Assembly (NCBI RefSeq): GCF_000379685.1
Contig: NZ_KB903254.1
Location: 140,567 to 204,566, forward strand
Length of the DNA: 64,000 bases
Reading direction: 5' to 3'
DNA from: Catelliglobosispora koreensis DSM 44566
Lineage (GTDB): Bacteria > Actinomycetota > Actinomycetes > Mycobacteriales > Micromonosporaceae
How positions within the stretch are numbered: position 1 is the first letter of the stretch; each line of letters starts with the position of its first letter. Below the pieces are notes generated by a model. The model was not told the DNA's origin, did no database searches, and worked only from the letters and a program-made list of their open reading frames with translations. Made by a program: the position numbers and the translations under genes. Below, piece by piece: positions 17,062 through 25,175 of this stretch.

Positions 17062-18098
17062 CGTGGGTAGGCCAGGGCTTCACCTAGCACCGTCACCGTG
17101 ACTTCGTCACCGATCACCGGACTGGCCCCCGCCTCGCCGAATACACGTGCACTGACTTTCAGCCCATCGGGCAGAGCCAGCAAAAGCAGGGCGTCATGCC
17201 CGTGGAAGTCACGCCGCAGCACCGTGGCTGTGACACCGTCTGAAGTGCCCGCCGGAAGCAGCTGAAGTTGCTCGGGGCGCAGGAAGACCGTGACCGCGTC
17301 GGAATGCCCGTTCTGGGGCGCTGTGAGGCGTACCCTCCCCAAGGGGGTTAAGGCATTTGTTCCCTCGGCCGCGGCGGGCAGCAGCACCGCCTCACCCACG
17401 AAGCTGGCCACCCAGGGATCGGCGGGCCGGCGGTAAACGTCGGCCGGTGCTCCACTTTGGACGATCACCCCGGCGCGCATGACCGCGAGTTCGTCAGCCA
17501 TGGACAGGGCCTCGCCCTGGTCGTGTGTGACGAGCACGGCTGTCGCCCCGTCGGCGTGTAAGGCGGCGCGCACATCGCGGCGCAGCTCGGCCCGTAACGC
17601 GGCGTCCAGCGCACTGAACGGTTCGTCCAGCAGCACCAGCGGCGGTTTCGGCGCCAGCGCCCGCGCGACCGCGACCCGCTGCTGCTGGCCGCCGGAAAGC
17701 TGATGCGGCATGCGGTCTTCGTAGCCCGCGAGCCCAACCAGCTCAAGCGTTTCGGAGATCCGCCCCGAACGGCGCGCGCCGCGGTCGAGGCCATAGCCAA
17801 CATTGCCCGCCACCGACAAGTGCGGAAACAAGGCCCCGTCCTGTGGTACGACGGCGATCCGGCGCCGCTCTGGCGCGAGATGCAGCCCGGGCCGGGCGAC
17901 AACCTTGCCACCGACCTCAATAGAGCCCGCATCGAGACGTTCAAACCCGGCGATGCAGCGCAGAAGCGTTGTCTTGCCACAGCCAGACGGGCCGAGCACG
18001 GCGACGAGCGAGCCCGAAGCGACGGTCAGGTCCACTCCCGACATCGCGGCCACCGCCCCAAAAGCCTTACGCCCTCCCGTAACGTGTAACGAACTCAT
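17058..18098 (-). CDS. Iron(III)-type ABC transporter ATP-binding protein
   Basis: 346 residues. Walker A GPSGCGKTT (about 33-41), the signature LSGGQQQRVAVARAL and Walker B VLLDEPFSALD are all intact. A C-terminal TOBE-like regulatory domain of about 100 residues (VFLRPEQLQLLP, ATVLRRDFHG) fits the FbpC/PotA group. It powers import with the permease and binding protein upstream. 4-nt overlaps on both sides (17058-17061 and 18095-18098) show tight translational coupling. Confidence 0.93.
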   Translation of the reverse strand: MSSLHVTGGRKAFGAVAAMSGVDLTVASGSLVAVLGPSGCGKTTLLRCIAGFERLDAGSIEVGGKVVARPGLHLAPERRRIAVVPQDGALFPHLSVAGNVGYGLDRGARRSGRISETLELVGLAGYEDRMPHQLSGGQQQRVAVARALAPKPPLVLLDEPFSALDAALRAELRRDVRAALHADGATAVLVTHDQGEALSMADELAVMRAGVIVQSGAPADVYRRPADPWVASFVGEAVLLPAAAEGTNALTPLGRVRLTAPQNGHSDAVTVFLRPEQLQLLPAGTSDGVTATVLRRDFHGHDALLLLALPDGLKVSARVFGEAGASPVIGDEVTVTVLGEALAYPR

Positions 18099-19600
18099 GC
18101 GGAAATCACCTCACGGGATAGGGCCCAGGTCGGGATCGCGGCGATGAGCACGAGCAAAGCCGCATAGGGTGCCGCCGCGGCGTATTCGCTCACTGAGGTG
18201 TGCGTCCACAGCTCGGTGGCCAAGGTGTCCATTCCGGTTGGCCGCAGCAAAAGTGTCGCTGGCAGTTCCTTCATGCAGGTCAAAACCGTCAGTGCGGCAC
18301 CGGCTCCGACACCGGGCAGCGTGAGCGGCAACGTGATCGTGCGAAACACGTAGAGCGGCCGCCGGCCCAGGGAACGGGCCGTGTCTTCCAGCGCTGGCGG
18401 GGATTGAGCCGCCGCCGCGTGCACGGCTCCGACGGCCAGCGGCAGGAACAGTGCCGCATAGGCCAAAGCCAGCAGCCAGACCGTTTGGTAGAGCGAATAC
18501 GCGACGTTGATGCCGAAGAACACGAGCGATAGTCCAATGACGACACCGGGCAGGGCGTGCCCGAGATAGGTGAGCCGTTCCAGGCCAGCGGAAAGGAACC
18601 CGGGTGACCGGGCGGCATAGAGCCCGACGGGCAAGGCGAGCAAGGTGGTCAGGAGTGCCCCGGCGACCGAGACGAAAAGTGAGTTCCCTGTCGCGGCGGC
18701 GATTTCGCCGAGCGAGCCGGGGCGCGACACTCCTGCGCTGAGCCAGCGGATCAGGCTGGCGGCCGGCATGCCCAGGGCCAGTGCGCTCACAGCGGCCAAG
18801 GCGGCGATGAATGGCCAGCGCAGGCCGCGCAAGGCGATGCGGGTGGGCGGCCGGCTGACCCCCGGCCGGGCATAGCGCGCCCCTTTACGGCGCGTCAGTC
18901 CTTCGCCGGTAAGGAGAAGCACGGTCAGCACGACGAGGACGGTCGAGAGCACGAGCGCGCCCGTCCGGTCGAACCCGAGGCTGAACGCCGTGAAAACAGC
19001 GCGCGTGAACGTGTCCACGAGCACGATCGACACCGCGCCGAAGTCGGAAAACACATACAGCGCAACGAGAAGCGCACCGGCTGCCACGGCTGGCCGCACC
19101 TGCCGCAGTGTCACGCCCGTGAACGTGCGCCACGCTCCCTTGCCTAGCGCACGGGACACTTCTTCTTGCGCCGCGTCGGTTCCGCGTAACGCTGCCGCCA
19201 CGGGAAGAAAAACGTAGGGGTAGGAGCAAAGCGTGAGCACCAGGGCGGCGGCCCAGAATCCGGAGAAGCCGTCGACCGTGGACACCCACGAGAACCCGGC
19301 GACATAGGTCGGCACGGCCAGGGGAAGCGCCGCCAGCACGCCGAAACCCCGGCGCCACGGCAGGTCTGAGCGCACGACGAGGAAGGCCGATCCGACCCCG
19401 ATCACGACGCAAGCCAGCGTGACGACGAGTGCTAGGCCAATGCTGCGGGCGGCCAGCACAGCGGTCCGTTGGGTGAACACTTCGGCGGCGATGCGCGGCC
19501 AGCCTGCCTCGCCGGCCCGGATCGCCAAGTAGCCTAAGGGAATCAGGCCCACCGCGACCGCTATGAGGGACGCGGCCAGCAGGACCGGCCGCGCCCGCAC
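18095..19600 (-). CDS. Iron(III)-type ABC transporter permease (FbpB-like, duplicated)
   Basis: 501 residues with about 12 TM helices in two halves, each carrying a binding-protein-dependent transport EAA-type loop (ALGKGAWRTFTGVTLRQVRP near residue 150, and SLGRRPLYVFRTITLPLTLP near 425). This two-domain arrangement is typical of ferric FbpB/ThiP-like permeases. It forms the membrane channel for the binding protein at 19621-20646 and the ATPase downstream. It starts 20 nt after the binding protein's stop. Confidence 0.93.
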   Translation of the reverse strand: MRARPVLLAASLIAVAVGLIPLGYLAIRAGEAGWPRIAAEVFTQRTAVLAARSIGLALVVTLACVVIGVGSAFLVVRSDLPWRRGFGVLAALPLAVPTYVAGFSWVSTVDGFSGFWAAALVLTLCSYPYVFLPVAAALRGTDAAQEEVSRALGKGAWRTFTGVTLRQVRPAVAAGALLVALYVFSDFGAVSIVLVDTFTRAVFTAFSLGFDRTGALVLSTVLVVLTVLLLTGEGLTRRKGARYARPGVSRPPTRIALRGLRWPFIAALAAVSALALGMPAASLIRWLSAGVSRPGSLGEIAAATGNSLFVSVAGALLTTLLALPVGLYAARSPGFLSAGLERLTYLGHALPGVVIGLSLVFFGINVAYSLYQTVWLLALAYAALFLPLAVGAVHAAAAQSPPALEDTARSLGRRPLYVFRTITLPLTLPGVGAGAALTVLTCMKELPATLLLRPTGMDTLATELWTHTSVSEYAAAAPYAALLVLIAAIPTWALSREVISA

Positions 19601-19620
19601 ACTCCGCAGCGTCAGCGTGC

Positions 19621-20646
19621 TCAGGCGAGCCCCACTTTCTTGATCAGTGCGACCGTCTGCTCCAGCGAGTCGAGGTCGTTGAGGTCGATCGCCGGCGGCT
19701 TGATGCCAGCGAACGTGGGCAGCCCGGCAGCCGCGGGCACGCTGGCCGACAACGGGTATTCCCCCACCTCGTTCGCGAAGTAGGTCTGCGCTTCGGCACC
19801 AAGCAAGAAGTCCACGAGCGCCTTGGAGTCAGCGTCGTTGGCTGAGTTCATGGTGATGGCCGCGCCGGAAACGTTGACGAGGTTGCCCGGGTCGCCCGGC
19901 GTGAAGAAGTGCAGCTTCGCCTTCATGGTCTCCGGGGCGATGCCCTTCTCCTTGGCGATCTCGTGCAGGTAGTAGTGGTTCACGAGACCGGCCGGCAGCT
20001 TGCCGTCGGCGACCTCTTGCACGATCTGGATGTTGTTGGACCGGATCTGTACGCCGTTGGCCTTGAGCCCGTTGAGGAACTCCTCCGCCTTGGCTTCCCC
20101 TTGGCCCACCCGCAGCGAAGTCACAAACGCCTGAAACGACCCGTTAGTTGGCGCAATCGCCACTTTTCCCCGCCATTGCGGCTGCGTCACATCAAAGACC
20201 GACTTAGGCAGATCCGCCACCGGCACGAGGTCTGGGTTGTAGACGAAGGTGCGCGCACGCCCAGTGACGCCGACCCACTGCCCGGCGCGGGACTGGAACT
20301 CCTTGGGCGCCTTGGCAAGCGTGTCCGCTGGCAGAGCGGCGAGCAGACCCTTCTTGGCGACGGCACCGAGTCCGCCAGCATCCTGGGAGATGAAGACATC
20401 CGCCTTGGTACGGCCGCCTTCCTCGATCAGCTGCGAAGCCATCTGCGCGGTGTCCCCATAACGGGCCTCGACCTGGATGCCGGTCGCCTTGGTGAACTTC
20501 TCCAGCGCCGGCTTGATCAGCGACTCGCCGCGCCCGCTGTAGACGATGATCTTCTTATCGCCCGCAACGTTTGGCTCATCGCCGCAGGCGCTAAGCGTCG
20601 CTGCCGTGAGCACGGCAGCCACCAGAAGAATGAGAGGCTTCTTCAC
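19621..20646 (-). CDS. Iron(III)-type ABC transporter substrate-binding lipoprotein
   Basis: 341 residues with an N-terminal lipobox (AATLSACGD, cysteine about 21). The mature domain IIVYSGRGESLIKPALEKF, SQDAGGLGAVAK and GVTGRARTFVYNPDLV is characteristic of the FbpA/ferric-binding transferrin-like cluster. It is the first gene of a four-gene operon and follows two iron boxes, so expression is predicted to rise under iron limitation. Thiamine- or phosphonate-type substrates are less likely given the iron boxes. Confidence 0.93.
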   Translation of the reverse strand: MKKPLILLVAAVLTAATLSACGDEPNVAGDKKIIVYSGRGESLIKPALEKFTKATGIQVEARYGDTAQMASQLIEEGGRTKADVFISQDAGGLGAVAKKGLLAALPADTLAKAPKEFQSRAGQWVGVTGRARTFVYNPDLVPVADLPKSVFDVTQPQWRGKVAIAPTNGSFQAFVTSLRVGQGEAKAEEFLNGLKANGVQIRSNNIQIVQEVADGKLPAGLVNHYYLHEIAKEKGIAPETMKAKLHFFTPGDPGNLVNVSGAAITMNSANDADSKALVDFLLGAEAQTYFANEVGEYPLSASVPAAAGLPTFAGIKPPAIDLNDLDSLEQTVALIKKVGLA

Positions 20647-20672
20647 GTTAAACGGGCTCCTTTAGTGGCATA

Positions 20673-20691
20673 AGAGGTTAGCCTTACCTCG
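20673..20691 (-). promoter_or_regulatory. IdeR/DmdR-type iron box 1
   Basis: Plus-strand agaggttagccttacctcg matches TTAGGTTAGSCTAACCTAA at 14 of 19 positions, including the core GGTTAGCCT and ACCT. It lies 27 nt upstream of the ferric binding-protein start. Confidence 0.8.
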
Positions 20692-20692
20692 G

Positions 20693-20711
20693 TCAGGTCA
20701 GCCTAAGTAAG
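20693..20711 (-). promoter_or_regulatory. IdeR/DmdR-type iron box 2
   Basis: Plus-strand tcaggtcagcctaagtaag matches the same 19-mer consensus at about 12 positions. It starts 20 nt from box 1, i.e. about two helical turns, as in tandem IdeR sites. It is weaker than box 1. Confidence 0.5.
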
Positions 20712-20829
20712 GCTGCGCTAACTTGCAAATACGCCGCTCGCGTCCTCGATCTGACTGCGATAGCCCTAAATATCTATGCATGTGTATTGATAGCCTGTGG
20801 CACCGTCCTCATCAGAAACGGAGCCATAT

Positions 20830-21897
20830 ATGAGCATCAAGCGCTGGGCGTCACGCGTCGCTGTGACGTTGCTGGCAGCGGGGGCAGTCGTAGGCGTGGC
20901 ATCGGCACCGGCTCAGGCCGCGGTGCCAGACAAGTTCGGCTTTTTGCTTTGGTCCGGCGGTTTCGTCACCCAGGCCCAGCCAGCAGGCTCCACGGTCGTG
21001 GCCGGCCCACCCGGGCGCTGGACCGTTACCTTCCCCGGGCAGGGCATCGCCGGTGGTGTCGTTCACGTCACCGCGGTGCACGACGCCCTGGCCAACCCAC
21101 CCGGGCGCTGGTGCCAGGCTGACAGCTGGGGTGTCGTTGGTCTCAACGAAGTCGTGAAGGTCAGTTGCTACAGCCCCTTTGGCGCGCTTGACCCCACACC
21201 AGGATTCTCCGTGCAGTTCTCCCGCAGTTCCGGCGCCCCGGTCGGTGCCGGGCGTTACGGATACATCCACGCGAACGCGGTTTGCGGCATCATCACCCAG
21301 TACAACTCGGCTGGCTTTGGCAACACCTGCACGCACGCGGGCGTGGGCGCCTACTCCGTCGGGTTCACGGCTATGGGAACCCCCGGCCCGATCGACGGCG
21401 GCTTCCAGGTCACCGCGGTCAACGGCGCCGTCGGTGCCCGCTGCAAGATCGCCGGCCCGTGGACGTCCTCGGCCAACGGCCAGTTCGCCCGGATCTTCTG
21501 CTTCAACCCCGCAGGTGCGCTGGCCAACACCGCCTTTACCGTGTCGTACCAGTACCGGCGCTCACTTTACGGTCCGGTCGCGCCGCCAAACCGCTTTGGC
21601 TACTTGCTAAACCAGCCACCGGTTGGTCCCGCGTCCACGAACTTCAACAACCTGGCCGCCGCCAACGGCATCGTCGTGTTCGGCCCTCCAGTGTGGACAG
21701 TCCGCTTCCCGAACATCTACTCGACCGCTCCGAGCAACACCCAGGTCACCGCTTTCGGGACGACCTCACACTTCTGTGGATTGCACAAGCCTTGGCAGCC
21801 AGCGGGAACCGCCGTTGACGCTCATGTCAACTGCTTCACCAACGCCGGCGTACCGGTGAATAGTGGTTTCCTCATTAGCCACAACTCACGCGCCTAA
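20830..21897 (+). CDS. Secreted protein of three about 110-residue repeats
   Basis: 355 residues from ATG 20830, with GGAG (20820-20823) at correct spacing. A Sec signal peptide ends at about residue 30 (SAPAQAA). The mature protein is three diverged repeats, each starting with FGFLLW, YGYIHA or FGYLLN and carrying a ...TVTFP/VGFTA/TVRFP... strand, a VTA(V/F) strand and a cysteine pair (C...V.C) near its end. The repeats suggest a beta-rich extracellular or surface protein with one disulphide per repeat. No known family is recognised. It faces away from the iron operon and shares its 183-nt intergenic region, so iron control is possible. Confidence 0.8.
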   Translation: MSIKRWASRVAVTLLAAGAVVGVASAPAQAAVPDKFGFLLWSGGFVTQAQPAGSTVVAGPPGRWTVTFPGQGIAGGVVHVTAVHDALANPPGRWCQADSWGVVGLNEVVKVSCYSPFGALDPTPGFSVQFSRSSGAPVGAGRYGYIHANAVCGIITQYNSAGFGNTCTHAGVGAYSVGFTAMGTPGPIDGGFQVTAVNGAVGARCKIAGPWTSSANGQFARIFCFNPAGALANTAFTVSYQYRRSLYGPVAPPNRFGYLLNQPPVGPASTNFNNLAAANGIVVFGPPVWTVRFPNIYSTAPSNTQVTAFGTTSHFCGLHKPWQPAGTAVDAHVNCFTNAGVPVNSGFLISHNSRA

Positions 21898-21909
21898 CGG
21901 CCCGAAACG

Positions 21910-21941
21910 CTGGAGGGACACGGGTTTACGAGTCCCTCCAG
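21910..21941. terminator. Bidirectional hairpin terminator
   Basis: CTGGAGGGAC (21910-21919) and GTCCCTCCAG (21932-21941) form a perfect 10-bp stem with a 12-nt loop. It follows the plus gene and contains the TAA of the minus gene (21926-21928) in its loop, so it can serve both. Confidence 0.7.
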
Positions 21942-23239
21942 TCGTTTACCCTGGGTGCCACGGGAGGCTGGATGAGCATCAGTGAGGGCGGATTCAACGT
22001 CGCGATCGCTCCCGTCCCGATGTTGGCGCCAAAGCGATCCAGCGCCCTCAGGTAGCCACTGGTGAACCCCTCCGTGACGGCGGCCCGCCCGGTCACCGGT
22101 GCCTCACCCATGATCTCGCCATCACGGCTTAGCAACTGCACCTTGACTGTCTCGGGTGGCGCCACGATGACGGTCTTGCCCTCCAGGGGGAACCCGGCAA
22201 CATCCAGTTGTGTCACCGTTTCCGGGAAGAAATACGTGTGGCCGTTTAACCCCTGCTCACCGGGGCGCTGGTAGAGCACCGTCGCCTGCATGACCTCGAA
22301 TGGGCCGGGACATGTCGCCGCATAGACGTTTCCGGGCAGCGGCGGCACGGGGCCACCGATCCGCACGCGCGTCCGCGGATCTGACACACAATTTCCGATG
22401 AGCGCGTCTACGTGCCGGCTGTCTACGTCACCGATCATGCCCTCTATCGCCTTGGCGCGCATCGACGACGTGACCGGCCCGGCGCCGAGGTGATGTGGCG
22501 TGTCGGCCAGCGGGCCCTCGTAGCGGACAGTGCCATCGCATGTCACTCTGGCTGTCCACTCCCCCGGCGAAACCGCCTTGGCCACAAAGGATCCGCTGTC
22601 CCCCCAGTCCTGAGAAGCCTTCGTAGCGACAACGCAGCCCTCGGGAGCCAGACCCACGCTGGCGAAAGACGGGCCGCTCCTGCGGAACGCCAGCTTGAAA
22701 TAGGGCTCTATCGCCGAGAGCCCCTCGGTCAGGCCCCCATTGAGCGGGGTTTCTCGTTCTGTTGCCTGGAAAAGGGCGGTCTGAACCTCGCTGTTGTAAA
22801 AGGCGCTAATGACGATTCTGAACTCGCCGACCTCGCCCGCGAAGAGCAGCTTGTGCTCCTTGGGAAGGCTCGGGTAAGACTCGGCACGCGACTTCGCCGT
22901 CGCGGACAGTTCCGTAAGCAGGTTCGCGTCATTGGCGAAGCTGCCGCGCGTCGGTGACTCAATCAGCTTGCGCACCCACTGCGACATTGGTGCTAGCGGC
23001 GGTGGGCTCGCTGGCGGCGGCGTCTGCCCATAGGGCATCGCCGACGTTCCGCCGCCTGTCAGGGTCATGGGCACGAGCACGAAAGCCAGGCCCACCCCGA
23101 GCGCCGCGCTGGCCCAGCCAGCCGTCCGGCTGCGGGTCTCACGCACCTTGCGCCGCATCAGCCGCGGGTACGCCGTGCCGCTCGGCTTGACCTCAGCGGT
23201 AAGTTCCCGGAAAGCATTCCGCAGTTGCTGCTCACTCAT
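21926..23239 (-). CDS. Membrane partner of the ECF sigma factor (anti-sigma-like)
   Basis: 437 residues. A cytoplasmic N-terminus of about 38 residues (SEQQLRNAFRELTAEV) is followed by one TM helix (about 40-60), then a 370-residue extracytoplasmic domain with a Pro-rich linker. The ATG overlaps the sigma-factor stop by 4 nt (23236-23239). The position and topology are those of an anti-sigma factor, but no zinc-binding ZAS motif is visible and the ectodomain (CVVATKASQDWG, VYAATCPGPFEV, VIVAPPETVKVQ) is unknown. It may sense an external signal. Confidence 0.75.
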   Translation of the reverse strand: MSEQQLRNAFRELTAEVKPSGTAYPRLMRRKVRETRSRTAGWASAALGVGLAFVLVPMTLTGGGTSAMPYGQTPPPASPPPLAPMSQWVRKLIESPTRGSFANDANLLTELSATAKSRAESYPSLPKEHKLLFAGEVGEFRIVISAFYNSEVQTALFQATERETPLNGGLTEGLSAIEPYFKLAFRRSGPSFASVGLAPEGCVVATKASQDWGDSGSFVAKAVSPGEWTARVTCDGTVRYEGPLADTPHHLGAGPVTSSMRAKAIEGMIGDVDSRHVDALIGNCVSDPRTRVRIGGPVPPLPGNVYAATCPGPFEVMQATVLYQRPGEQGLNGHTYFFPETVTQLDVAGFPLEGKTVIVAPPETVKVQLLSRDGEIMGEAPVTGRAAVTEGFTSGYLRALDRFGANIGTGAIATLNPPSLMLIQPPVAPRVNDWRDS

Positions 23240-23742
23240 GCCGTCACCTCGGCGATCGCTTGGTAGGTTGGGGTTTCGGGCGCGAGATGCTCACGCAAGC
23301 GGGCCAAACCCCGGCTGGCCTGGGCTTTGACCGAGCCAACCGAGCAGCCCAGAAGGGCGGCGGTTTCCGCTTCGGACAGGTCTTCCCAATAGCGCAACAC
23401 CAGGACGGCCCGCATCTTGCGCGGAAGTTTGCGCAGAGCGGCCAGCAGCTCGGCCCGTTGCGCGACCCCCGCTGAACTGTCCGGGGTGGACCGTTCCGGC
23501 AGCACCTCGGTGATCAGTTCCCGCGAGGTGAGCCGGCGCCAGAGATTGTTGCGCTGGTTCACCATCGCGCGCCGCACGTAGGCCATCGGATCGTCGATGT
23601 GCTTCCAGTGCCGCAAGGCGTTCAGCAAAGCGGTCTGCACCAGGTCCTCGGCCGCGTGGGTCGTCCCGGTCAGCAGGTAGGCGGTGCGCAGCAGGTCGCG
23701 ATACCGCAATTCCACGAACTGCCGGAACCCGTCGTCGGTCAC
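23236..23742 (-). CDS. SigE-family (ECF) RNA polymerase sigma factor
   Basis: 168 residues from GTG 23742, the usual length for this family; the longer open frame upstream has no coding character. Region 2 is FVELRYRDLLRTAYLLTGT, THAAEDLVQTALLNALRHW and DPMAYVRRAMVNQRNNLWRR; region 4 is RKMRAVLVLRYWEDLSEAETA, LLGCSVGSVKAQASRGLARLRE. The sigma gene is translationally coupled to its membrane partner. Targets are unknown. The lipoprotein gene 56 nt upstream could be in the same unit. Confidence 0.93.
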   Translation of the reverse strand: MTDDGFRQFVELRYRDLLRTAYLLTGTTHAAEDLVQTALLNALRHWKHIDDPMAYVRRAMVNQRNNLWRRLTSRELITEVLPERSTPDSSAGVAQRAELLAALRKLPRKMRAVLVLRYWEDLSEAETAALLGCSVGSVKAQASRGLARLREHLAPETPTYQAIAEVTA

Positions 23743-23797
23743 GTTGGCCCTCCCCTCGTCTCCCCCTACGACCCAGGACACGGTGCTGAGGTTGTGT

Positions 23798-24592
23798 CTA
23801 TTTGAGACAGACTTCGAACCCGGCATGAGCGGGCAGGCCCACGGCGTCCATCGCCTTGGCGGGATCCTTAGAAGCATCAGCCAGCAAGGGTTTGAGGCCT
23901 TCGTAGTATTTGGCATCCGCTTGCAGTGCCGCCTTGAGCGCGGCATCGTCGGTCTGCTCGGCTAGCTGCGCGATGGTCTGGCTTACTCCCGCGATCCAAT
24001 TGTTGAGCCGTCGCTGGTCGTCCGCGCGTTCCCCCTCGTCAAAGGCGGTCATACTCAAGAGGAAGCGCTGGATATCGAGCCCGTCGATGCCCTCGTATTG
24101 GAAGCACGCCAATTGCTTGCCGCGCGTGAGCTTTCCTTCGCACTTGCGCTGAATCATGTCGGCGACGCTGAGGCCCGGCAGACCTGTATCCACACCGCGA
24201 GTGGCCGACTCACCCTCGCCACGCGGGATAAGCGCGGTGATGTAGACGTCCATGTCATCGAAATCAGCGGCATAGCTTTCTAACGCGACCTTAAGCTCCT
24301 GCTCGCTGACAGTCCCAGCGAAGGTCTTGGCATTTACCGCATGCTGTTGCGTGTTGGCGAGCACCGCGGTTTTGAGCGGTGCCACATTGGCGGCGTGCGC
24401 GCGGTCGGCCAGCTTGCGCAGGTCGGGCAGCACTTTGCCTTCGTAGTCAGCTCGCATCGTCTTGAAACCGGCACAGGCCGCGGTCTTGTCGAGGCCTTGC
24501 GCGCCAGCCGAAGGCACCTGGGCCGGTGACCCACACGCGGTGGCTCCGAACAGGAGCGATCCCGTCACGACGATTGTCCACAGAGATGCCAT
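23798..24592 (-). CDS. Putative lipoprotein of unknown function
   Basis: 264 residues with a signal peptide ending at LLFGATAC; the lipid cysteine is about residue 20 (the -3 residue is an alanine, a weak lipobox). The mature part is largely helical (DLRKLADRAHAANVAPLK, DQRRLNNWIAGVSQTIAQL), with extra cysteines in KCEGK and LACFQYEG. I recognise no family. It is divergent from pyrE, with only 58 nt between. Confidence 0.75.
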   Translation of the reverse strand: MASLWTIVVTGSLLFGATACGSPAQVPSAGAQGLDKTAACAGFKTMRADYEGKVLPDLRKLADRAHAANVAPLKTAVLANTQQHAVNAKTFAGTVSEQELKVALESYAADFDDMDVYITALIPRGEGESATRGVDTGLPGLSVADMIQRKCEGKLTRGKQLACFQYEGIDGLDIQRFLLSMTAFDEGERADDQRRLNNWIAGVSQTIAQLAEQTDDAALKAALQADAKYYEGLKPLLADASKDPAKAMDAVGLPAHAGFEVCLK

Positions 24593-24656
24593 CTCGTCCT
24601 GCCATAGGTGAAGGGGTTAAAGGCGGGTCAGCCTAGCAGCGTGTGAAGATGTGCGG

Positions 24657-25175
24657 GTGACAGAACTTGCCCAACGGGTCTACGACGTCAGCCGGCTCAC
24701 CGGAGAATTCACTCTTCGCTCAGGACGGGTCGCCACCGAATACTTCGACAAGTATCAGTTCGAAGCTGACCCCATTCTCCTCGATGAGATCGGAAAGCAG
24801 CTGGCAGCGCTCGTGCCCGTGGGCACCGAAGTGCTCGCTGGGCTGGAGATGGGCGGCATCGCCGTGGTGACCGTGCTCGGGCGGCACACCGGGTTGCCGT
24901 GCGCGTTCGTGCGCAAGACCGCGAAGGCTTACGGCACCGCACGGCTCGCTGAGGGCGCCGACCTCGCGGGCAAGCAGGTGCTGATCGTCGAAGACGTGGT
25001 CACGTCAGGCGGGCAGGTCGTCATCTCGGCCGGGCAGCTGCGCGACCTCGGGGCGAAGATCGACCACGCGATCTGTGTGATCGACCGGCAGGAAGGCGGA
25101 GCCGAGGCGCTAGCCGAGGCGGGCCTGACCTTGCGTGCTCTGTTCACCCGGGCTGACCTCGAATCAGCCGAATGA
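24657..25175 (+). CDS. pyrE: Orotate phosphoribosyltransferase
   Basis: 172 residues from GTG 24657 (MTELAQRVYDV); a GTG at 24651 is possible. It makes OMP from orotate and PRPP in pyrimidine synthesis. The PRPP loop VLIVEDVVTSGG (about residues 105-116) is intact, as are GEFTLRSGRVATEYFDKYQF near the N-terminus and AFVRKTAKAYG. The stop overlaps the next gene by 4 nt. It is slightly shorter than enteric PyrE (213 residues), as usual for the actinobacterial group. Confidence 0.93.
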   Translation: MTELAQRVYDVSRLTGEFTLRSGRVATEYFDKYQFEADPILLDEIGKQLAALVPVGTEVLAGLEMGGIAVVTVLGRHTGLPCAFVRKTAKAYGTARLAEGADLAGKQVLIVEDVVTSGGQVVISAGQLRDLGAKIDHAICVIDRQEGGAEALAEAGLTLRALFTRADLESAE

